The notes under the pieces: model-generated
The model's input: only the letters and a program-made list of their open reading frames with translations
Databases searched by the model: none
Told to the model about the DNA's origin: nothing
Shown here: in pieces, positions 51,910-60,324 of the stretch
How positions within the stretch are numbered: the stretch's first letter is position 1
Layout of the letters: the number at the start of each line of letters is the position of its first letter
NCBI GenBank assembly: GCA_021323535.1
Contig: JAJONO010000006.1
Coordinates: forward strand, 1-64,000
Length of the DNA stretch: 64,000 bases
From: Bacteroidota bacterium
Lineage (GTDB): Bacteria > Bacteroidota > Bacteroidia > B-17B0 > Aurantibacillaceae
Direction of reading: 5' to 3'
Translations under genes and position numbers: made by a program

Positions 51910-54236
51910 TAGCTTTCAACAATATCTTTTTTAGTAATAGAATTACTTAATGAAATAAGAATTGATGGTAGCAGAATTAAATTGGTACACATAGATACTA
52001 AAAGCGTTAATGAAATTAAAACACCCAAAGCAACCGTTCCTCCGAAATCGGAAGCGATAAAGATACTGAAGCCACAGAACAAAATAATGGCTGTGTAGAT
52101 CATGCTTATTCCTATATCATTTACACAAACAGAAATGGCCTTAGCGATAGAAGAAGTTTTATTTTTCTTAAGTTCCTGCCTGTATCGGGTCAGAAAATAG
52201 ATTGTGCCGTCGGAGGCAATACCAAACGCAATGCTGAAAATCAGAATGGTGGAAGGTTTGAAACGTATATCCATAAAACCCATAACGCCTGCCGTTATCA
52301 CCAAAGGGATAAGACAAGGCAATTTCGAAAGCAAAATAATACGGATAGAACGGAACAACGCCAATCCAACCAAAGTAATAAGAACGATTTCTATAATGAA
52401 ACTTTCAAATAAATTGGAAAGAAGATAATCGTTGCTTTTTAAAAACACCAGGCTATGTCCGGTGAAAGAAACTTCGGCTTTTGTATCCCTGAACAACGAA
52501 TCAATTCTCGGTTGTAGTTTAGCCATTAAAATTTTCGATTCACGGGATCCAATATCGGCCATGTAATAGCTAACCCGTGTAATTTGTTTTGCTGTGTCAA
52601 TGTAAGAAGTGAACCTGTTCTCTTTTCCTTTCACAGCGTCTTTATAATCCACCAGTTTTCCAAGATCATCAATTCCAGGAATTCTGAAAAATTTGGGAGC
52701 ACCACCGCGGTAAGCCTGGTAAACAGATTTAATACCTTCATTAACAGAAATAGGTTTTGTAAATACCGGATATTCCGCCATAATTCTTTCCAGCGCTCGT
52801 ATCTTGTATATAACCTTCGCATTGTCGGCAAAAACACCGTTCCGTTTTTTTGTATCAATAACGATCTCAAAAGGAAGAACGCCTTTAAAATGTTTTTCAA
52901 AGAATTTAAGATCCGTATAGGCTTTATCCTTTTCCGGAATGTCATCCACCACATAACCAATGACGTTGATCTTTGTCATACCAAAAATGCAAATTGCGGT
53001 AATAACTCCGGTAACTATGTAAACTTCCTTACGTTTGTTCTGTGAGAAATGATCCACTAATGCAATGACTTTACGAATTCGTTTTGCTTCGAGGTGACGA
53101 ACCTGTTTATTATCCGGTGTTCCTAAAAAACTAAGAATAATAGGAACAAGAACGAGTGTGATCAGGTAAGTAAGCATCACATTAATGGAAGCTACAATTC
53201 CGAATTCAACAAGAAGTTCGCTGCTGGTAAAATAGAGTACGGCAAATCCGATTGCAGTGGTTACGTTGGCCAGAAAAAGAGTAGGGCCCATGCTCTCGAT
53301 CATTCTTCCCAACGCTTTTACTTTGTTTTTGTACCTGGCAAATTCGCTGTGATAACGATTAATAAAGAACACGCAATTCGGAATTCCAATTACTATGATG
53401 AGTGGCGGAATAAGTACAGAGAGGATGGTGAGTTTATAACCACATAATTGAATGGTTCCAAACACCCATACAACGCCAATCAAAACAATGAGAAGTGAGT
53501 AAAGTGTTACCGGAATGGAGCGGAAAAAGATCCAGAGAATAATGGCGGTTACGAGAACGGCAAGCAACAAGAACAATTTCATTTCGCCTGATACTTTTTT
53601 CATCATAGCGGAACGGATGTAAGGGAGTCCCGAAAAATGCGGTTCAACATTGGTGGCTTTTGTAAATTTGTTGGCGTAGTAATCAATAGAATCTACGATC
53701 ATTAAGCGGTCCTTTGAATTCAGCGCTTTGTCGTTGAATGTAATGGCAAGCCGGGTTGAATTATCGGCAGAGTTAAAGATCAGTCCTTCATAAAGTGGCA
53801 GCTCTGAAATCTTTTTCCGGAGAGAATCAATTTCTGTTTGATTAAGCGTTGTTTTTTTATTGAGTGTACTGATCGAAAATTTTTCGAGGGAATCGTTAAA
53901 CTTTACCTCATACGCATTGCTGATAGAAAGCACCTCTTTGATTCCAGGAATACGATTTATTCTATGTGTGAGTTGTGCCCAGGGATTAAACACTTTTTCC
54001 TTAAATACTTCCGGCGATTGAATACCGATCACCATCACGTTCCCATCTTCGCCAAATAGTTTTTTAAACTTATCGTAAGATGCATACTCAGGGTCCTTTG
54101 GCGGAAGAATCTTGGCGAAATTATAAGAAAGTTCAATTTTGGACGCACGCCAGCCAAAGAAGGCTGTAAGGAGAAAAACACCTCCAAGATAAACAAAGCG
54201 GTTTCTAAGAATAGATCGTGTAAGAGCGGCCCACAT
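51909..54236 (-). CDS. MMPL/RND family transporter
   Basis: 775-residue exporter of the MMPL/RND superfamily with about 12 membrane segments and two extracytoplasmic loops, each starting after the first TM of a half (YIRSAMMKKVSGEMKLF, then SLLIVLIGVVWVFGT and LSVLIPPLIIVIGIPNCVFFINRYHSE). The second half has SIAFGIASDGTIYFLTRYRQEL. I start at the ATG at 54236 (MWAALTRSILRNRF), since the longer frame from 54275 crosses a repeated intergenic sequence. Substrate may be a lipid or hopanoid. It is followed by the coupled small membrane protein. Confidence 0.85.
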   Translation of the reverse strand: MWAALTRSILRNRFVYLGGVFLLTAFFGWRASKIELSYNFAKILPPKDPEYASYDKFKKLFGEDGNVMVIGIQSPEVFKEKVFNPWAQLTHRINRIPGIKEVLSISNAYEVKFNDSLEKFSISTLNKKTTLNQTEIDSLRKKISELPLYEGLIFNSADNSTRLAITFNDKALNSKDRLMIVDSIDYYANKFTKATNVEPHFSGLPYIRSAMMKKVSGEMKLFLLLAVLVTAIILWIFFRSIPVTLYSLLIVLIGVVWVFGTIQLCGYKLTILSVLIPPLIIVIGIPNCVFFINRYHSEFARYKNKVKALGRMIESMGPTLFLANVTTAIGFAVLYFTSSELLVEFGIVASINVMLTYLITLVLVPIILSFLGTPDNKQVRHLEAKRIRKVIALVDHFSQNKRKEVYIVTGVITAICIFGMTKINVIGYVVDDIPEKDKAYTDLKFFEKHFKGVLPFEIVIDTKKRNGVFADNAKVIYKIRALERIMAEYPVFTKPISVNEGIKSVYQAYRGGAPKFFRIPGIDDLGKLVDYKDAVKGKENRFTSYIDTAKQITRVSYYMADIGSRESKILMAKLQPRIDSLFRDTKAEVSFTGHSLVFLKSNDYLLSNLFESFIIEIVLITLVGLALFRSIRIILLSKLPCLIPLVITAGVMGFMDIRFKPSTILIFSIAFGIASDGTIYFLTRYRQELKKNKTSSIAKAISVCVNDIGISMIYTAIILFCGFSIFIASDFGGTVALGVLISLTLLVSMCTNLILLPSILISLSNSITKKDIVES

Positions 54237-54372
54237 ATTGGCTTTTAATCCGCAAGAACCAAAAAACACCAGCAAGAACCAAGTATATTTAAGTATTCTA
54301 ATACAATTCTAATAAGCGTTAAAAAAAGTAAACATTATCTTAGCCAAAGAGGAATACCTTTAACTTAAAGCT

Positions 54373-55050
54373 GTGAAGATTCTTATTGTTGAGGACGAGG
54401 AAAAAGTAGCAAGTTTCATTAAAAAAGGCTTGGAAATGAACCATTTTGAGGTGGAACTGGCCGATAATGGCTCGCTGGCGGTTACCAGAGCGATTTCCGG
54501 CAATTTCGACGCCATTGTCATGGATGTTAACATTCCTCTTATTAACGGATTTGACGCCACAAAAATGCTCAGGGAGCAGGAAATAAAAACCCCTGTCCTT
54601 CTTTTAACCGCTCTGGGTACTATCAGTGATAAAGTGCATGGATTTGATGTTGGGGCGGATGATTACCTCGTAAAGCCTTTCGAATTTGAAGAATTGCTGG
54701 CCAGGATAAAGTCCCTTATCAAACGCGCCAGGGTTGAGCCCTTGCTTGACAAAGTGCTTAAAGTGGCCGATCTTGAAATGAATGTTGATGCCAAAATAGT
54801 GAAGCGGGCAGGGCAGCAGATATCTCTTACCGCCAAGGAATTTATGCTCCTGGAATACATGCTCAGAAATAAAGGAAAAGTTTTATCACGCTCGGATATT
54901 GCAGAAAAGATTTGGGATATTAATTTTGATACCGGAACCAATGTGATTGATCTCTATATTTTTTATTTGAGAAAAAAGATCGATAAAAACTACAGCAAAA
55001 AATTAATTCATACCCAGGTTGGAATGGGCTATGTGTTGAAGGAAGAGTAA
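54373..55050 (+). CDS. OmpR family response regulator
   Basis: 225-residue OmpR/CusR-type regulator with a GTG start. Receiver: ILIVEDEEKVASFI, phosphoacceptor Asp in FDAIVMDVNIPLINGFDA (about residues 47-64), TALGT and DDYLVKPFEFEELLARI. Winged-helix domain with LTAKEFMLLEYMLRNKGKVLSRSDIAEKIWD and a C-terminal GMGYVLKEE. It overlaps nothing and is followed after 1 nt by its histidine kinase. Confidence 0.93.
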   Translation: MKILIVEDEEKVASFIKKGLEMNHFEVELADNGSLAVTRAISGNFDAIVMDVNIPLINGFDATKMLREQEIKTPVLLLTALGTISDKVHGFDVGADDYLVKPFEFEELLARIKSLIKRARVEPLLDKVLKVADLEMNVDAKIVKRAGQQISLTAKEFMLLEYMLRNKGKVLSRSDIAEKIWDINFDTGTNVIDLYIFYLRKKIDKNYSKKLIHTQVGMGYVLKEE

Positions 55051-55051
55051 A

Positions 55052-56419
55052 ATGCAGATACGTACGCGGCTCACGATCCGCTTCAGCATTATTGTTTCGG
55101 TTATTCTTATCCTTTTAGGGGTATCCATCTATTATTTTTTCTCCGACTACCGCGAAAAAAAATTCAACAAGCGATTAAGAGAAGAGGCGCTCACTACCGC
55201 TAAATTATACAGCGATGTTGATGAAGTAACGCCCTCCTTACAAAAGATCATCGACGAAAATGCTGAAAACAACCTTCCCGAAGAACGCGTTCTGTTATAC
55301 AACTTAAACAATAAGCTGCTTTATACCAACACCGAAATGCATGACGCAGGAATTTCTGCCGATATTCTTGAAAAGGTAAAACAGGAAAAAGAAATTAAAT
55401 ACAATATTGCCGACCATGAAGCCATTGGGATATTCTTTAAGGGAAAAGCAGGTTATTTTGTGGTGGTGGCCATGGCGTTTGACGAAGACGGACTTCACAG
55501 CCTGGAATATCTCCGTTATTTACTGATCACAGCTGTGCTTGGAGCCATTGCTGTTACAGCCTTCGCCGGTTTTTTATTCGCGAGACAGGCGCTCGATCCT
55601 ATATCGGATGTGGTAAAGCAGGTGGATAAGATCACCGTATCCAATTTAAATTTAAGGGTAAATACCGGGAACGGCAGCGACGAAATTGCCCAGCTCGCTA
55701 TTAAATTCAACAAAATGCTTGAACGTTTAGAGGCCGCGTTTGTCATGCAGCGTGGCTTTGTATCTAACGCCTCACATGAACTACGTACTCCGCTTACAGC
55801 TATTACCGGGCAAATTGAAGTGGCTATCATGAACCAGAACCTGAACACTGAAGCAAAAGAAATTCTTGGATCGCTTCTTGAGGACATCAAACAACTGAAT
55901 AAGTTATCGAATGGTTTACTTGATCTGGCTCAGGCAAACCTCGATATTTCTGAAATTAAACTGGGAACGGTTCGTATTGATGAAGCGCTCGGATTAGTTA
56001 GGGCCGAACTTATGAAACGGAACAAAGATTACAAGGTGGAACTTAATTTTTCGGAGTATCCTGATAATGAGGACTGGCTCACCGTAAGCGGGAATGAGCA
56101 ACTGATTCGTTCGGCGTTGATGAACACCATTGAAAATTCGTGTAAATACAGCGCAGATCATATTGCGAACGTGGCCCTATCGTTTGATAAAACAACTATC
56201 AGGATAAAGATCAGCGACCATGGAATAGGTATTAGTGAAAACGATCTTAAAAATATATTTGAGCCTTTTTTCAGGGCCGCCAATGTTAAAAACCTGCCGG
56301 GCCATGGTATAGGTTTAACACTTTCAAAAAAGATCATTGATATGCACCAGGGAAATATTAGCCTTCAATCCGAACCTGGAAAGGGAACCATCGTGGAAAT
56401 TATTCTCCCACACATTTAA
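55052..56419 (+). CDS. HAMP domain sensor histidine kinase
   Basis: 455-residue sensor kinase. TM1 (residues about 9-29), periplasmic domain (30-150), TM2 (about 160-178), HAMP with RQALDPISDVVKQVDKITV, HisKA with the phosphorylated His in NASHELRTPLTAITGQIE (about 240-257), and an ATPase domain with NTIENSCKYSAD, DHGIGISENDLKNIFEPFF and GHGIGLTLSKKII. It forms a pair with the OmpR-type regulator 1 nt upstream. The CusS/ArlS-like class is common, but the signal is unknown. Confidence 0.92.
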   Translation: MQIRTRLTIRFSIIVSVILILLGVSIYYFFSDYREKKFNKRLREEALTTAKLYSDVDEVTPSLQKIIDENAENNLPEERVLLYNLNNKLLYTNTEMHDAGISADILEKVKQEKEIKYNIADHEAIGIFFKGKAGYFVVVAMAFDEDGLHSLEYLRYLLITAVLGAIAVTAFAGFLFARQALDPISDVVKQVDKITVSNLNLRVNTGNGSDEIAQLAIKFNKMLERLEAAFVMQRGFVSNASHELRTPLTAITGQIEVAIMNQNLNTEAKEILGSLLEDIKQLNKLSNGLLDLAQANLDISEIKLGTVRIDEALGLVRAELMKRNKDYKVELNFSEYPDNEDWLTVSGNEQLIRSALMNTIENSCKYSADHIANVALSFDKTTIRIKISDHGIGISENDLKNIFEPFFRAANVKNLPGHGIGLTLSKKIIDMHQGNISLQSEPGKGTIVEIILPHI

Positions 56420-56503
56420 TTCTAATTGTATTCTAATTCATGCCCTTTTATTTATACCTAATTTTAAAATGAGGCCGTGAATTCATGTGTTGTGTCGGTC
56501 TTA

Positions 56504-56580
56504 AAAAAGGAGCCGGGTAAAGCCATACAGGTTTTTTCAGTAATGAATTTTGTTTTTAAGATAAAGGCCCGGCTCTTTTT
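56504..56580 (+). terminator. Long-loop stem after the histidine kinase
   Basis: GAGCCGGG (near 56510-56517) pairs with CCCGGCTC (56568-56575) across about 50 nt, flanked by an A-run and TTTTT. It can terminate the kinase transcript or form part of a regulatory RNA. The remaining part of 56420-56700 shows nothing else clear. Confidence 0.5.
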
Positions 56581-56703
56581 GATAATTTTTTCCGCATTCT
56601 GAGGAGATCGCTTCAAATTATTGAATAAGTAAGACGGATCAACTATTTGATTATTAATGAATTACACATGTGTTTCGAAAAAGGTACGCTTTTTGCAATA
56701 TTA

Positions 56704-56838
56704 GTGGTATAGAACTCACCACAAACCGACATCAAAAGCATAAGCAACGATGGGATACGGTTAAAATAAAATTGGGTAGTTACACCAAACTAACCATAAT
56801 CAGAAGCTACTATCAGAGATAGTGGCTTTTGATTTTTA
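56704..56838 (+). ncRNA. Candidate sRNA ending in a strong terminator
   Basis: Three consecutive hairpins lie in the gap before the TonB-like gene: GTGGT (56704-56708)/ACCAC (56718-56722); GG-g-TAGTT/AACTA-a-CC (about 56774-56795); and a 13-bp terminator stem AGAAGCTACTATC (56802-56814)/GATAGTGGCTTTT (56818-56830) with a 3-nt loop and ATTTTTA. The first hairpin has no promoter that I can name, and no protein frame fits. Alternatively it is the 3' end of the kinase transcript. Confidence 0.45.
56802..56838 (+). terminator. Intrinsic terminator of the candidate sRNA
   Basis: A 13-bp stem with two G-U pairs and a 3-nt loop, followed by GATTTTTA. It lies upstream of the chosen start of the next gene, supporting a start at 56942 rather than at the ATG at 56822. 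Confidence 0.75.
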
Positions 56839-56941
56839 TACAGGTTCCTCAAAGAAATTAAAAATCCACTGTTTAATTCTTTCGGTGATACTTGTTATGA
56901 AAAGAAATTATTTCTTTAATATTACCGGAAATAAATCAAAA

Positions 56942-58084
56942 ATGAGAGGAATAAAATTCTTACTTGGGTTATTCTTGTTAGCAGGATGCTTTCCCATAGA
57001 AGCACAAAATGCAACAACTTATGATGACCTTGTATTTGAAGAGGATTCAATAACAAGTACGTATAAACCAAACGGAAAAAATTTCGTTTATATTAAATCC
57101 AAAAAAGGATCAGGTGGAATGACAAAATCCGGAAAAGTGGATTCTATTTCATCGCTCGTTATTAACGAGATCGTTTTGGTATTTACCGAAACAAATGCCG
57201 GCGAACTCGCGGAACGTGCACAGGAGAACCAGGAGCGCTGGGAAAACCTGTTACAGGCCCACCCGCAGATCTTCCAATTCAGCACTTCTTATAAAAGTCT
57301 TTGTCAATGCAACTACGCAGGCAATGCCGAAGCTTTTAAACAGGCGCAGGGCTTTTATATTTATTACAGCAAACCTGAGCCTCCTAAAGTAGAAACACCA
57401 AAAGTAGAAACTACAAAAACTAATGAAGTGGCCACTACCGAAAAATCGAAAAGTAAATCCAAAGAAAAGGAAGATGAGCCCGTAAAGGAAAAGTCTAAAG
57501 AGAAAGAAAAATCGAAAGAAAAGGAAAAAGAAGTAACAAAAACCAAAGAAAAGGAAAAAGAGAAAGAAGATGAGAAAGAGGATGCAACTCCTGTAACGGA
57601 AGGTCCGGCTACAACCACCACCATGTCGGAAAACGATTTTAAAGCGAAGAAAAAAGAAGGATACAGTAAACCAAAAAGATCAAAAGACCTTAAAGCCTGC
57701 CGTCCCCCGTGCTATGAAGGTGGCGACGAAGATCTGAACAACTTCTTTAAATCAAGCATTACACTTACCAAAAAACAAAGACGTCATAGTAAATCACTTG
57801 TTTCGCAGGTAACATTAATGTTAAACTTCGATGGCTCAATTAAGAAAGCTATGGTTACCGGAACAAACGAAGAGCTTAATGTTTTAGTTTCGGCAGCTAT
57901 TAAAAACATGAATCTTTGGAACCCTGCTGTGAAAGGCGGAGTAACCATAAAATCACAGGTGAAAATGACATTAAAGTACGACAAGGAAACAAAAGGAATG
58001 AAACCTTTTGAAATGATGATCACGCCTCGTCCGAATCCTAAATGCACAAAGTGTATTAGTGATGCGGAGATATTTGGGGAGTAG
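56942..58084 (+). CDS. Periplasmic TonB C-terminal-like protein with charged linker
   Basis: 380-residue exported protein. I start at 56942 (MRGIKFLLGLFLLAGCFPIEAQ signal peptide). A globular N-terminal part (residues about 25-140) is followed by a Lys/Glu-rich low-complexity linker (about 145-215) with repeated KSKEKE units. The last 130 residues resemble a TonB C-terminal domain: CYEGGDEDLNNFFKSSI, LVSQVTLMLNFDGSIKKAMV, NMNLWNPAVKGG. It has no N-terminal TM helix that would fit a normal TonB, so it is probably a periplasmic adaptor. Function unknown. Confidence 0.65.
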   Translation: MRGIKFLLGLFLLAGCFPIEAQNATTYDDLVFEEDSITSTYKPNGKNFVYIKSKKGSGGMTKSGKVDSISSLVINEIVLVFTETNAGELAERAQENQERWENLLQAHPQIFQFSTSYKSLCQCNYAGNAEAFKQAQGFYIYYSKPEPPKVETPKVETTKTNEVATTEKSKSKSKEKEDEPVKEKSKEKEKSKEKEKEVTKTKEKEKEKEDEKEDATPVTEGPATTTTMSENDFKAKKKEGYSKPKRSKDLKACRPPCYEGGDEDLNNFFKSSITLTKKQRRHSKSLVSQVTLMLNFDGSIKKAMVTGTNEELNVLVSAAIKNMNLWNPAVKGGVTIKSQVKMTLKYDKETKGMKPFEMMITPRPNPKCTKCISDAEIFGE

Positions 58085-58105
58085 AAATTTAATTTAAAAA
58101 TAGAG

Positions 58106-58138
58106 AAGCCATAAGATATTAATCTTGTGGCTTTTTTC
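58106..58138 (+). terminator. Intrinsic terminator after the TonB-like gene
   Basis: AAGCCATAAGAT pairs with ATCTTGTGGCTT (12 bp, one G-U), 4-nt loop, then TTTT. Confidence 0.85.
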
Positions 58139-58234
58139 TTGCCCGCATTTTTCCACTTATAAAATAATTTAAGGGGAATACTCAAGATGTTCTGCCAAAT
58201 AACAGAAAGAATTTTTTTGGAATCTTTTCGGCTT

Positions 58235-58242
58235 TACTTTTG
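58235..58242 (+). promoter_or_regulatory. -7 box of the S74-T9SS gene
   Basis: TACTTTTG matches TAnnTTTG and lies 17 nt before the ATG. The nearest TTG (58217-58219) gives only a 15-nt spacer, so the -33 element is uncertain. Confidence 0.4.
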
Positions 58243-58259
58243 AAAAAAAAAATAAAACT

Positions 58260-59228
58260 ATGAAAAAATCCATTTTAACTCTGGCATTCGCTGCCTCACT
58301 TATTTCTGTAAAAGCACAGATCAAATTATGGCCAGGAGGGGTCAATTCGTATGGAACTTTGAGTGCACCACCTTCTGGTGTAAAACATCTTATAGGAGGA
58401 AGCGTTACATTTGATGCCTGGACCGATGTAAAACTTGACTGGAATAGTGGTTATTGTTGTGGAACGCCCGTACTATATCCTGAAAATGATTGGTATTTTC
58501 AATTAGGAACTTCATCAAAATATCTTGGAGATGCATTCATTAATCATATTTCGACACGTGTAAGCATTACGTTTACCAGTGACCGTACTTTAAAACAAAA
58601 CATCAATTACGATATCAATACGTTGGACAGACTCCTAAAGCTTAAACCGGCATCGTATAACTTTAAACCAACCCTTGTAAAAAGTGCTCCCGAACAAGTT
58701 CAGAATAAGATTGCCAGTACAAAGGAATATGGATTGATAGCGCAGGAAGTGGCCCCTATTTTCCCTGAGTTAGTAGAAAAAGATTCCATTACAGGCTTAA
58801 TGGGAATTAAATATGTTGAGTTTATTCCTATGCTCATAGATGCAATCAAGATCCAGAATGACAAAATTGAAAATCTTACCAAACTGGTAAATGCTAATTC
58901 GTCAAACGGAACACTTGATCAGTCTTCAACGAACAGAACGCAAAACCCTTCGGGCGATAATATCACAAAAAGCTCTTCTCTGGCGCAGAACAAGCCGAAT
59001 CCGTTCAATACCGAAACAACCATCGAATATAGAGTGACTAATTCCGTATCTGACTGTAAGATCATTATTTTTGATATGAATGGTAAGCTCATTAAAACAT
59101 ACAAGATCCGCGCTAATGAAAACAGTCTTGTAATTAAGGCGAATGAGCTAAACCAGGGAATGTATTTATATTCTCTCGTTGTGGACAATACTGAGATAGA
59201 TACTAAAAAAATGATTATAACTGAATAA
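58260..59228 (+). CDS. S74 intramolecular chaperone protein with T9SS tail
   Basis: 322-residue secreted protein. A signal peptide (residues 1-19) and a small N-terminal region lead to an S74-like chaperone domain: TSDRTLKQNINYDINTLDRLLKLKPASYNF (about residues 103-132), EYGLIAQEVAPIFPELV and GIKYVEFIPMLIDAIKIQNDKIENLTKL. Such domains fold and self-cleave phage tail spikes. Its ending (NKPNPFNTETTIEYRV, IFDMNGKLIKTYKI, LNQGMYLYSLVVDN) is a type A T9SS tail. The GH16 gene follows after 4 nt. Possibly an adhesin that folds through its S74 domain. Confidence 0.8.
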   Translation: MKKSILTLAFAASLISVKAQIKLWPGGVNSYGTLSAPPSGVKHLIGGSVTFDAWTDVKLDWNSGYCCGTPVLYPENDWYFQLGTSSKYLGDAFINHISTRVSITFTSDRTLKQNINYDINTLDRLLKLKPASYNFKPTLVKSAPEQVQNKIASTKEYGLIAQEVAPIFPELVEKDSITGLMGIKYVEFIPMLIDAIKIQNDKIENLTKLVNANSSNGTLDQSSTNRTQNPSGDNITKSSSLAQNKPNPFNTETTIEYRVTNSVSDCKIIIFDMNGKLIKTYKIRANENSLVIKANELNQGMYLYSLVVDNTEIDTKKMIITE

Positions 59229-59232
59229 TACC

Positions 59233-60261
59233 ATGAAACAAATAACATATTCTCGTGTATTTACAGTTGTACTAGCTGTATTTGCGCTTAAGGGCTTTGC
59301 TCAGTTGCCCGCAAATGATGCCTCCTGGCAACTTCAAAAACAGGATAATTTCAATTCTTATAATTCTGCCGACTGGCATGCTACTTACTCCTGGGGGAAT
59401 ACCAATAACGGATTAGAATGGAATGATCCGGCAAACCTTCTGTACAATAGCGGTTGGTTAGAAATCAAATGCGAAAAACTTACAACACCTATCCCATGTA
59501 CAGGATGTACTTATTCACAATATTACTACAAAAGCGGAGCTATATTTTCAAAGTTCCAATATAAATATGGCTATTATGAAATATCTGCAAAGCTTCCGGT
59601 TGGCAGAGGCTTATGGCCTGCTTTCTGGGAATTAGGCATTGGTCCTGCTGCTTCTCCATGCAATTATTATAATGAAATTGATATTGCAGAAAATGGCGGA
59701 GGACAATCGATCAGTGGCCAGGAAATGGGATTTAATATGCACCATAAAGCTCCTCCGGCCTGCACATGGTGGAGCCTGAGCGGAGGAACAATTCCTCCAG
59801 GTGTTGTAGTTGGCGACATTACACAGGAACATAAATATGCTGCTTTGTGGGAGCCTGGAAAAGTAACTTACTTTTTTGATGATAATCCTATAAGAGTAGT
59901 TGAAGATGCTGTTCATGTTCCAAGCAACCCTTTGAGCACCATCATTAACTTTGCGGTTGATCCGTGGACACAGCCTGATGCCAGCACTAATTTTCCTGCT
60001 TACTTTAAAATCAATTATTTAAACATCAGTCAGCTGAAACAGGATTGCAGCACCAACGAAAACATCTGTACATTTAACAAGAGTACTTATAATTATGCGG
60101 TAAAAAAATCGGTAACCATAAGTGGTTGTTCCAACACGATTAAAACCAGCGATGAAGTTAAATTCTACGCTACCGACTATATTCTTTTGGATTCGGGACT
60201 TGAATTGCAGGCAGATGGTACTGGTACCTTCCTGGCTTATATGACGCAATGTCCTAATTAA
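59233..60261 (+). CDS. Glycoside hydrolase family 16 protein
   Basis: 342-residue exported beta-glucanase-like enzyme (laminarinase or related). Signal peptide (residues 1-23). The GH16 core includes WHATYSWGNTNNGLEWND, KFQYKYGYYEISAKLP, GLWPAFWELGIGP and the catalytic signature NEIDIAENGG (Glu-x-Asp-x-x-Glu, about residues 153-162). The C-terminal 75 residues are a Bacteroidota module (VKFYATDYILLDSGLELQAD). It is 4 nt after the S74-T9SS gene. Substrate cannot be fixed; beta-1,3-glucan is one guess. Confidence 0.85.
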   Translation: MKQITYSRVFTVVLAVFALKGFAQLPANDASWQLQKQDNFNSYNSADWHATYSWGNTNNGLEWNDPANLLYNSGWLEIKCEKLTTPIPCTGCTYSQYYYKSGAIFSKFQYKYGYYEISAKLPVGRGLWPAFWELGIGPAASPCNYYNEIDIAENGGGQSISGQEMGFNMHHKAPPACTWWSLSGGTIPPGVVVGDITQEHKYAALWEPGKVTYFFDDNPIRVVEDAVHVPSNPLSTIINFAVDPWTQPDASTNFPAYFKINYLNISQLKQDCSTNENICTFNKSTYNYAVKKSVTISGCSNTIKTSDEVKFYATDYILLDSGLELQADGTGTFLAYMTQCPN

Positions 60262-60290
60262 AAAGTACTATATTAGATTTATATTATTGA

Positions 60291-60324
60291 GGAAGGCGGA
60301 ACAATAGTTCTGCTTTCCCTTTTA
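60291..60324. terminator. Bidirectional terminator between GH16 and era
   Basis: GGAAGGCGGAAC pairs with GTTCTGCTTTCC (12 bp, two G-U pairs), loop AATA, then CTTTT. It touches the era stop codon. Confidence 0.75.

Noticed and set aside
56822-56941. Longer N-terminus for the TonB-like protein from ATG 56822
   Set aside because: The ATG lies inside the strong terminator stem, and the signal peptide begins clearly at 56942.
57364-57624. Ser/Phe/Val-rich antisense frame opposite the Lys/Glu linker
   Set aside because: It is the mirror of a low-complexity KE-rich segment and has no independent support.
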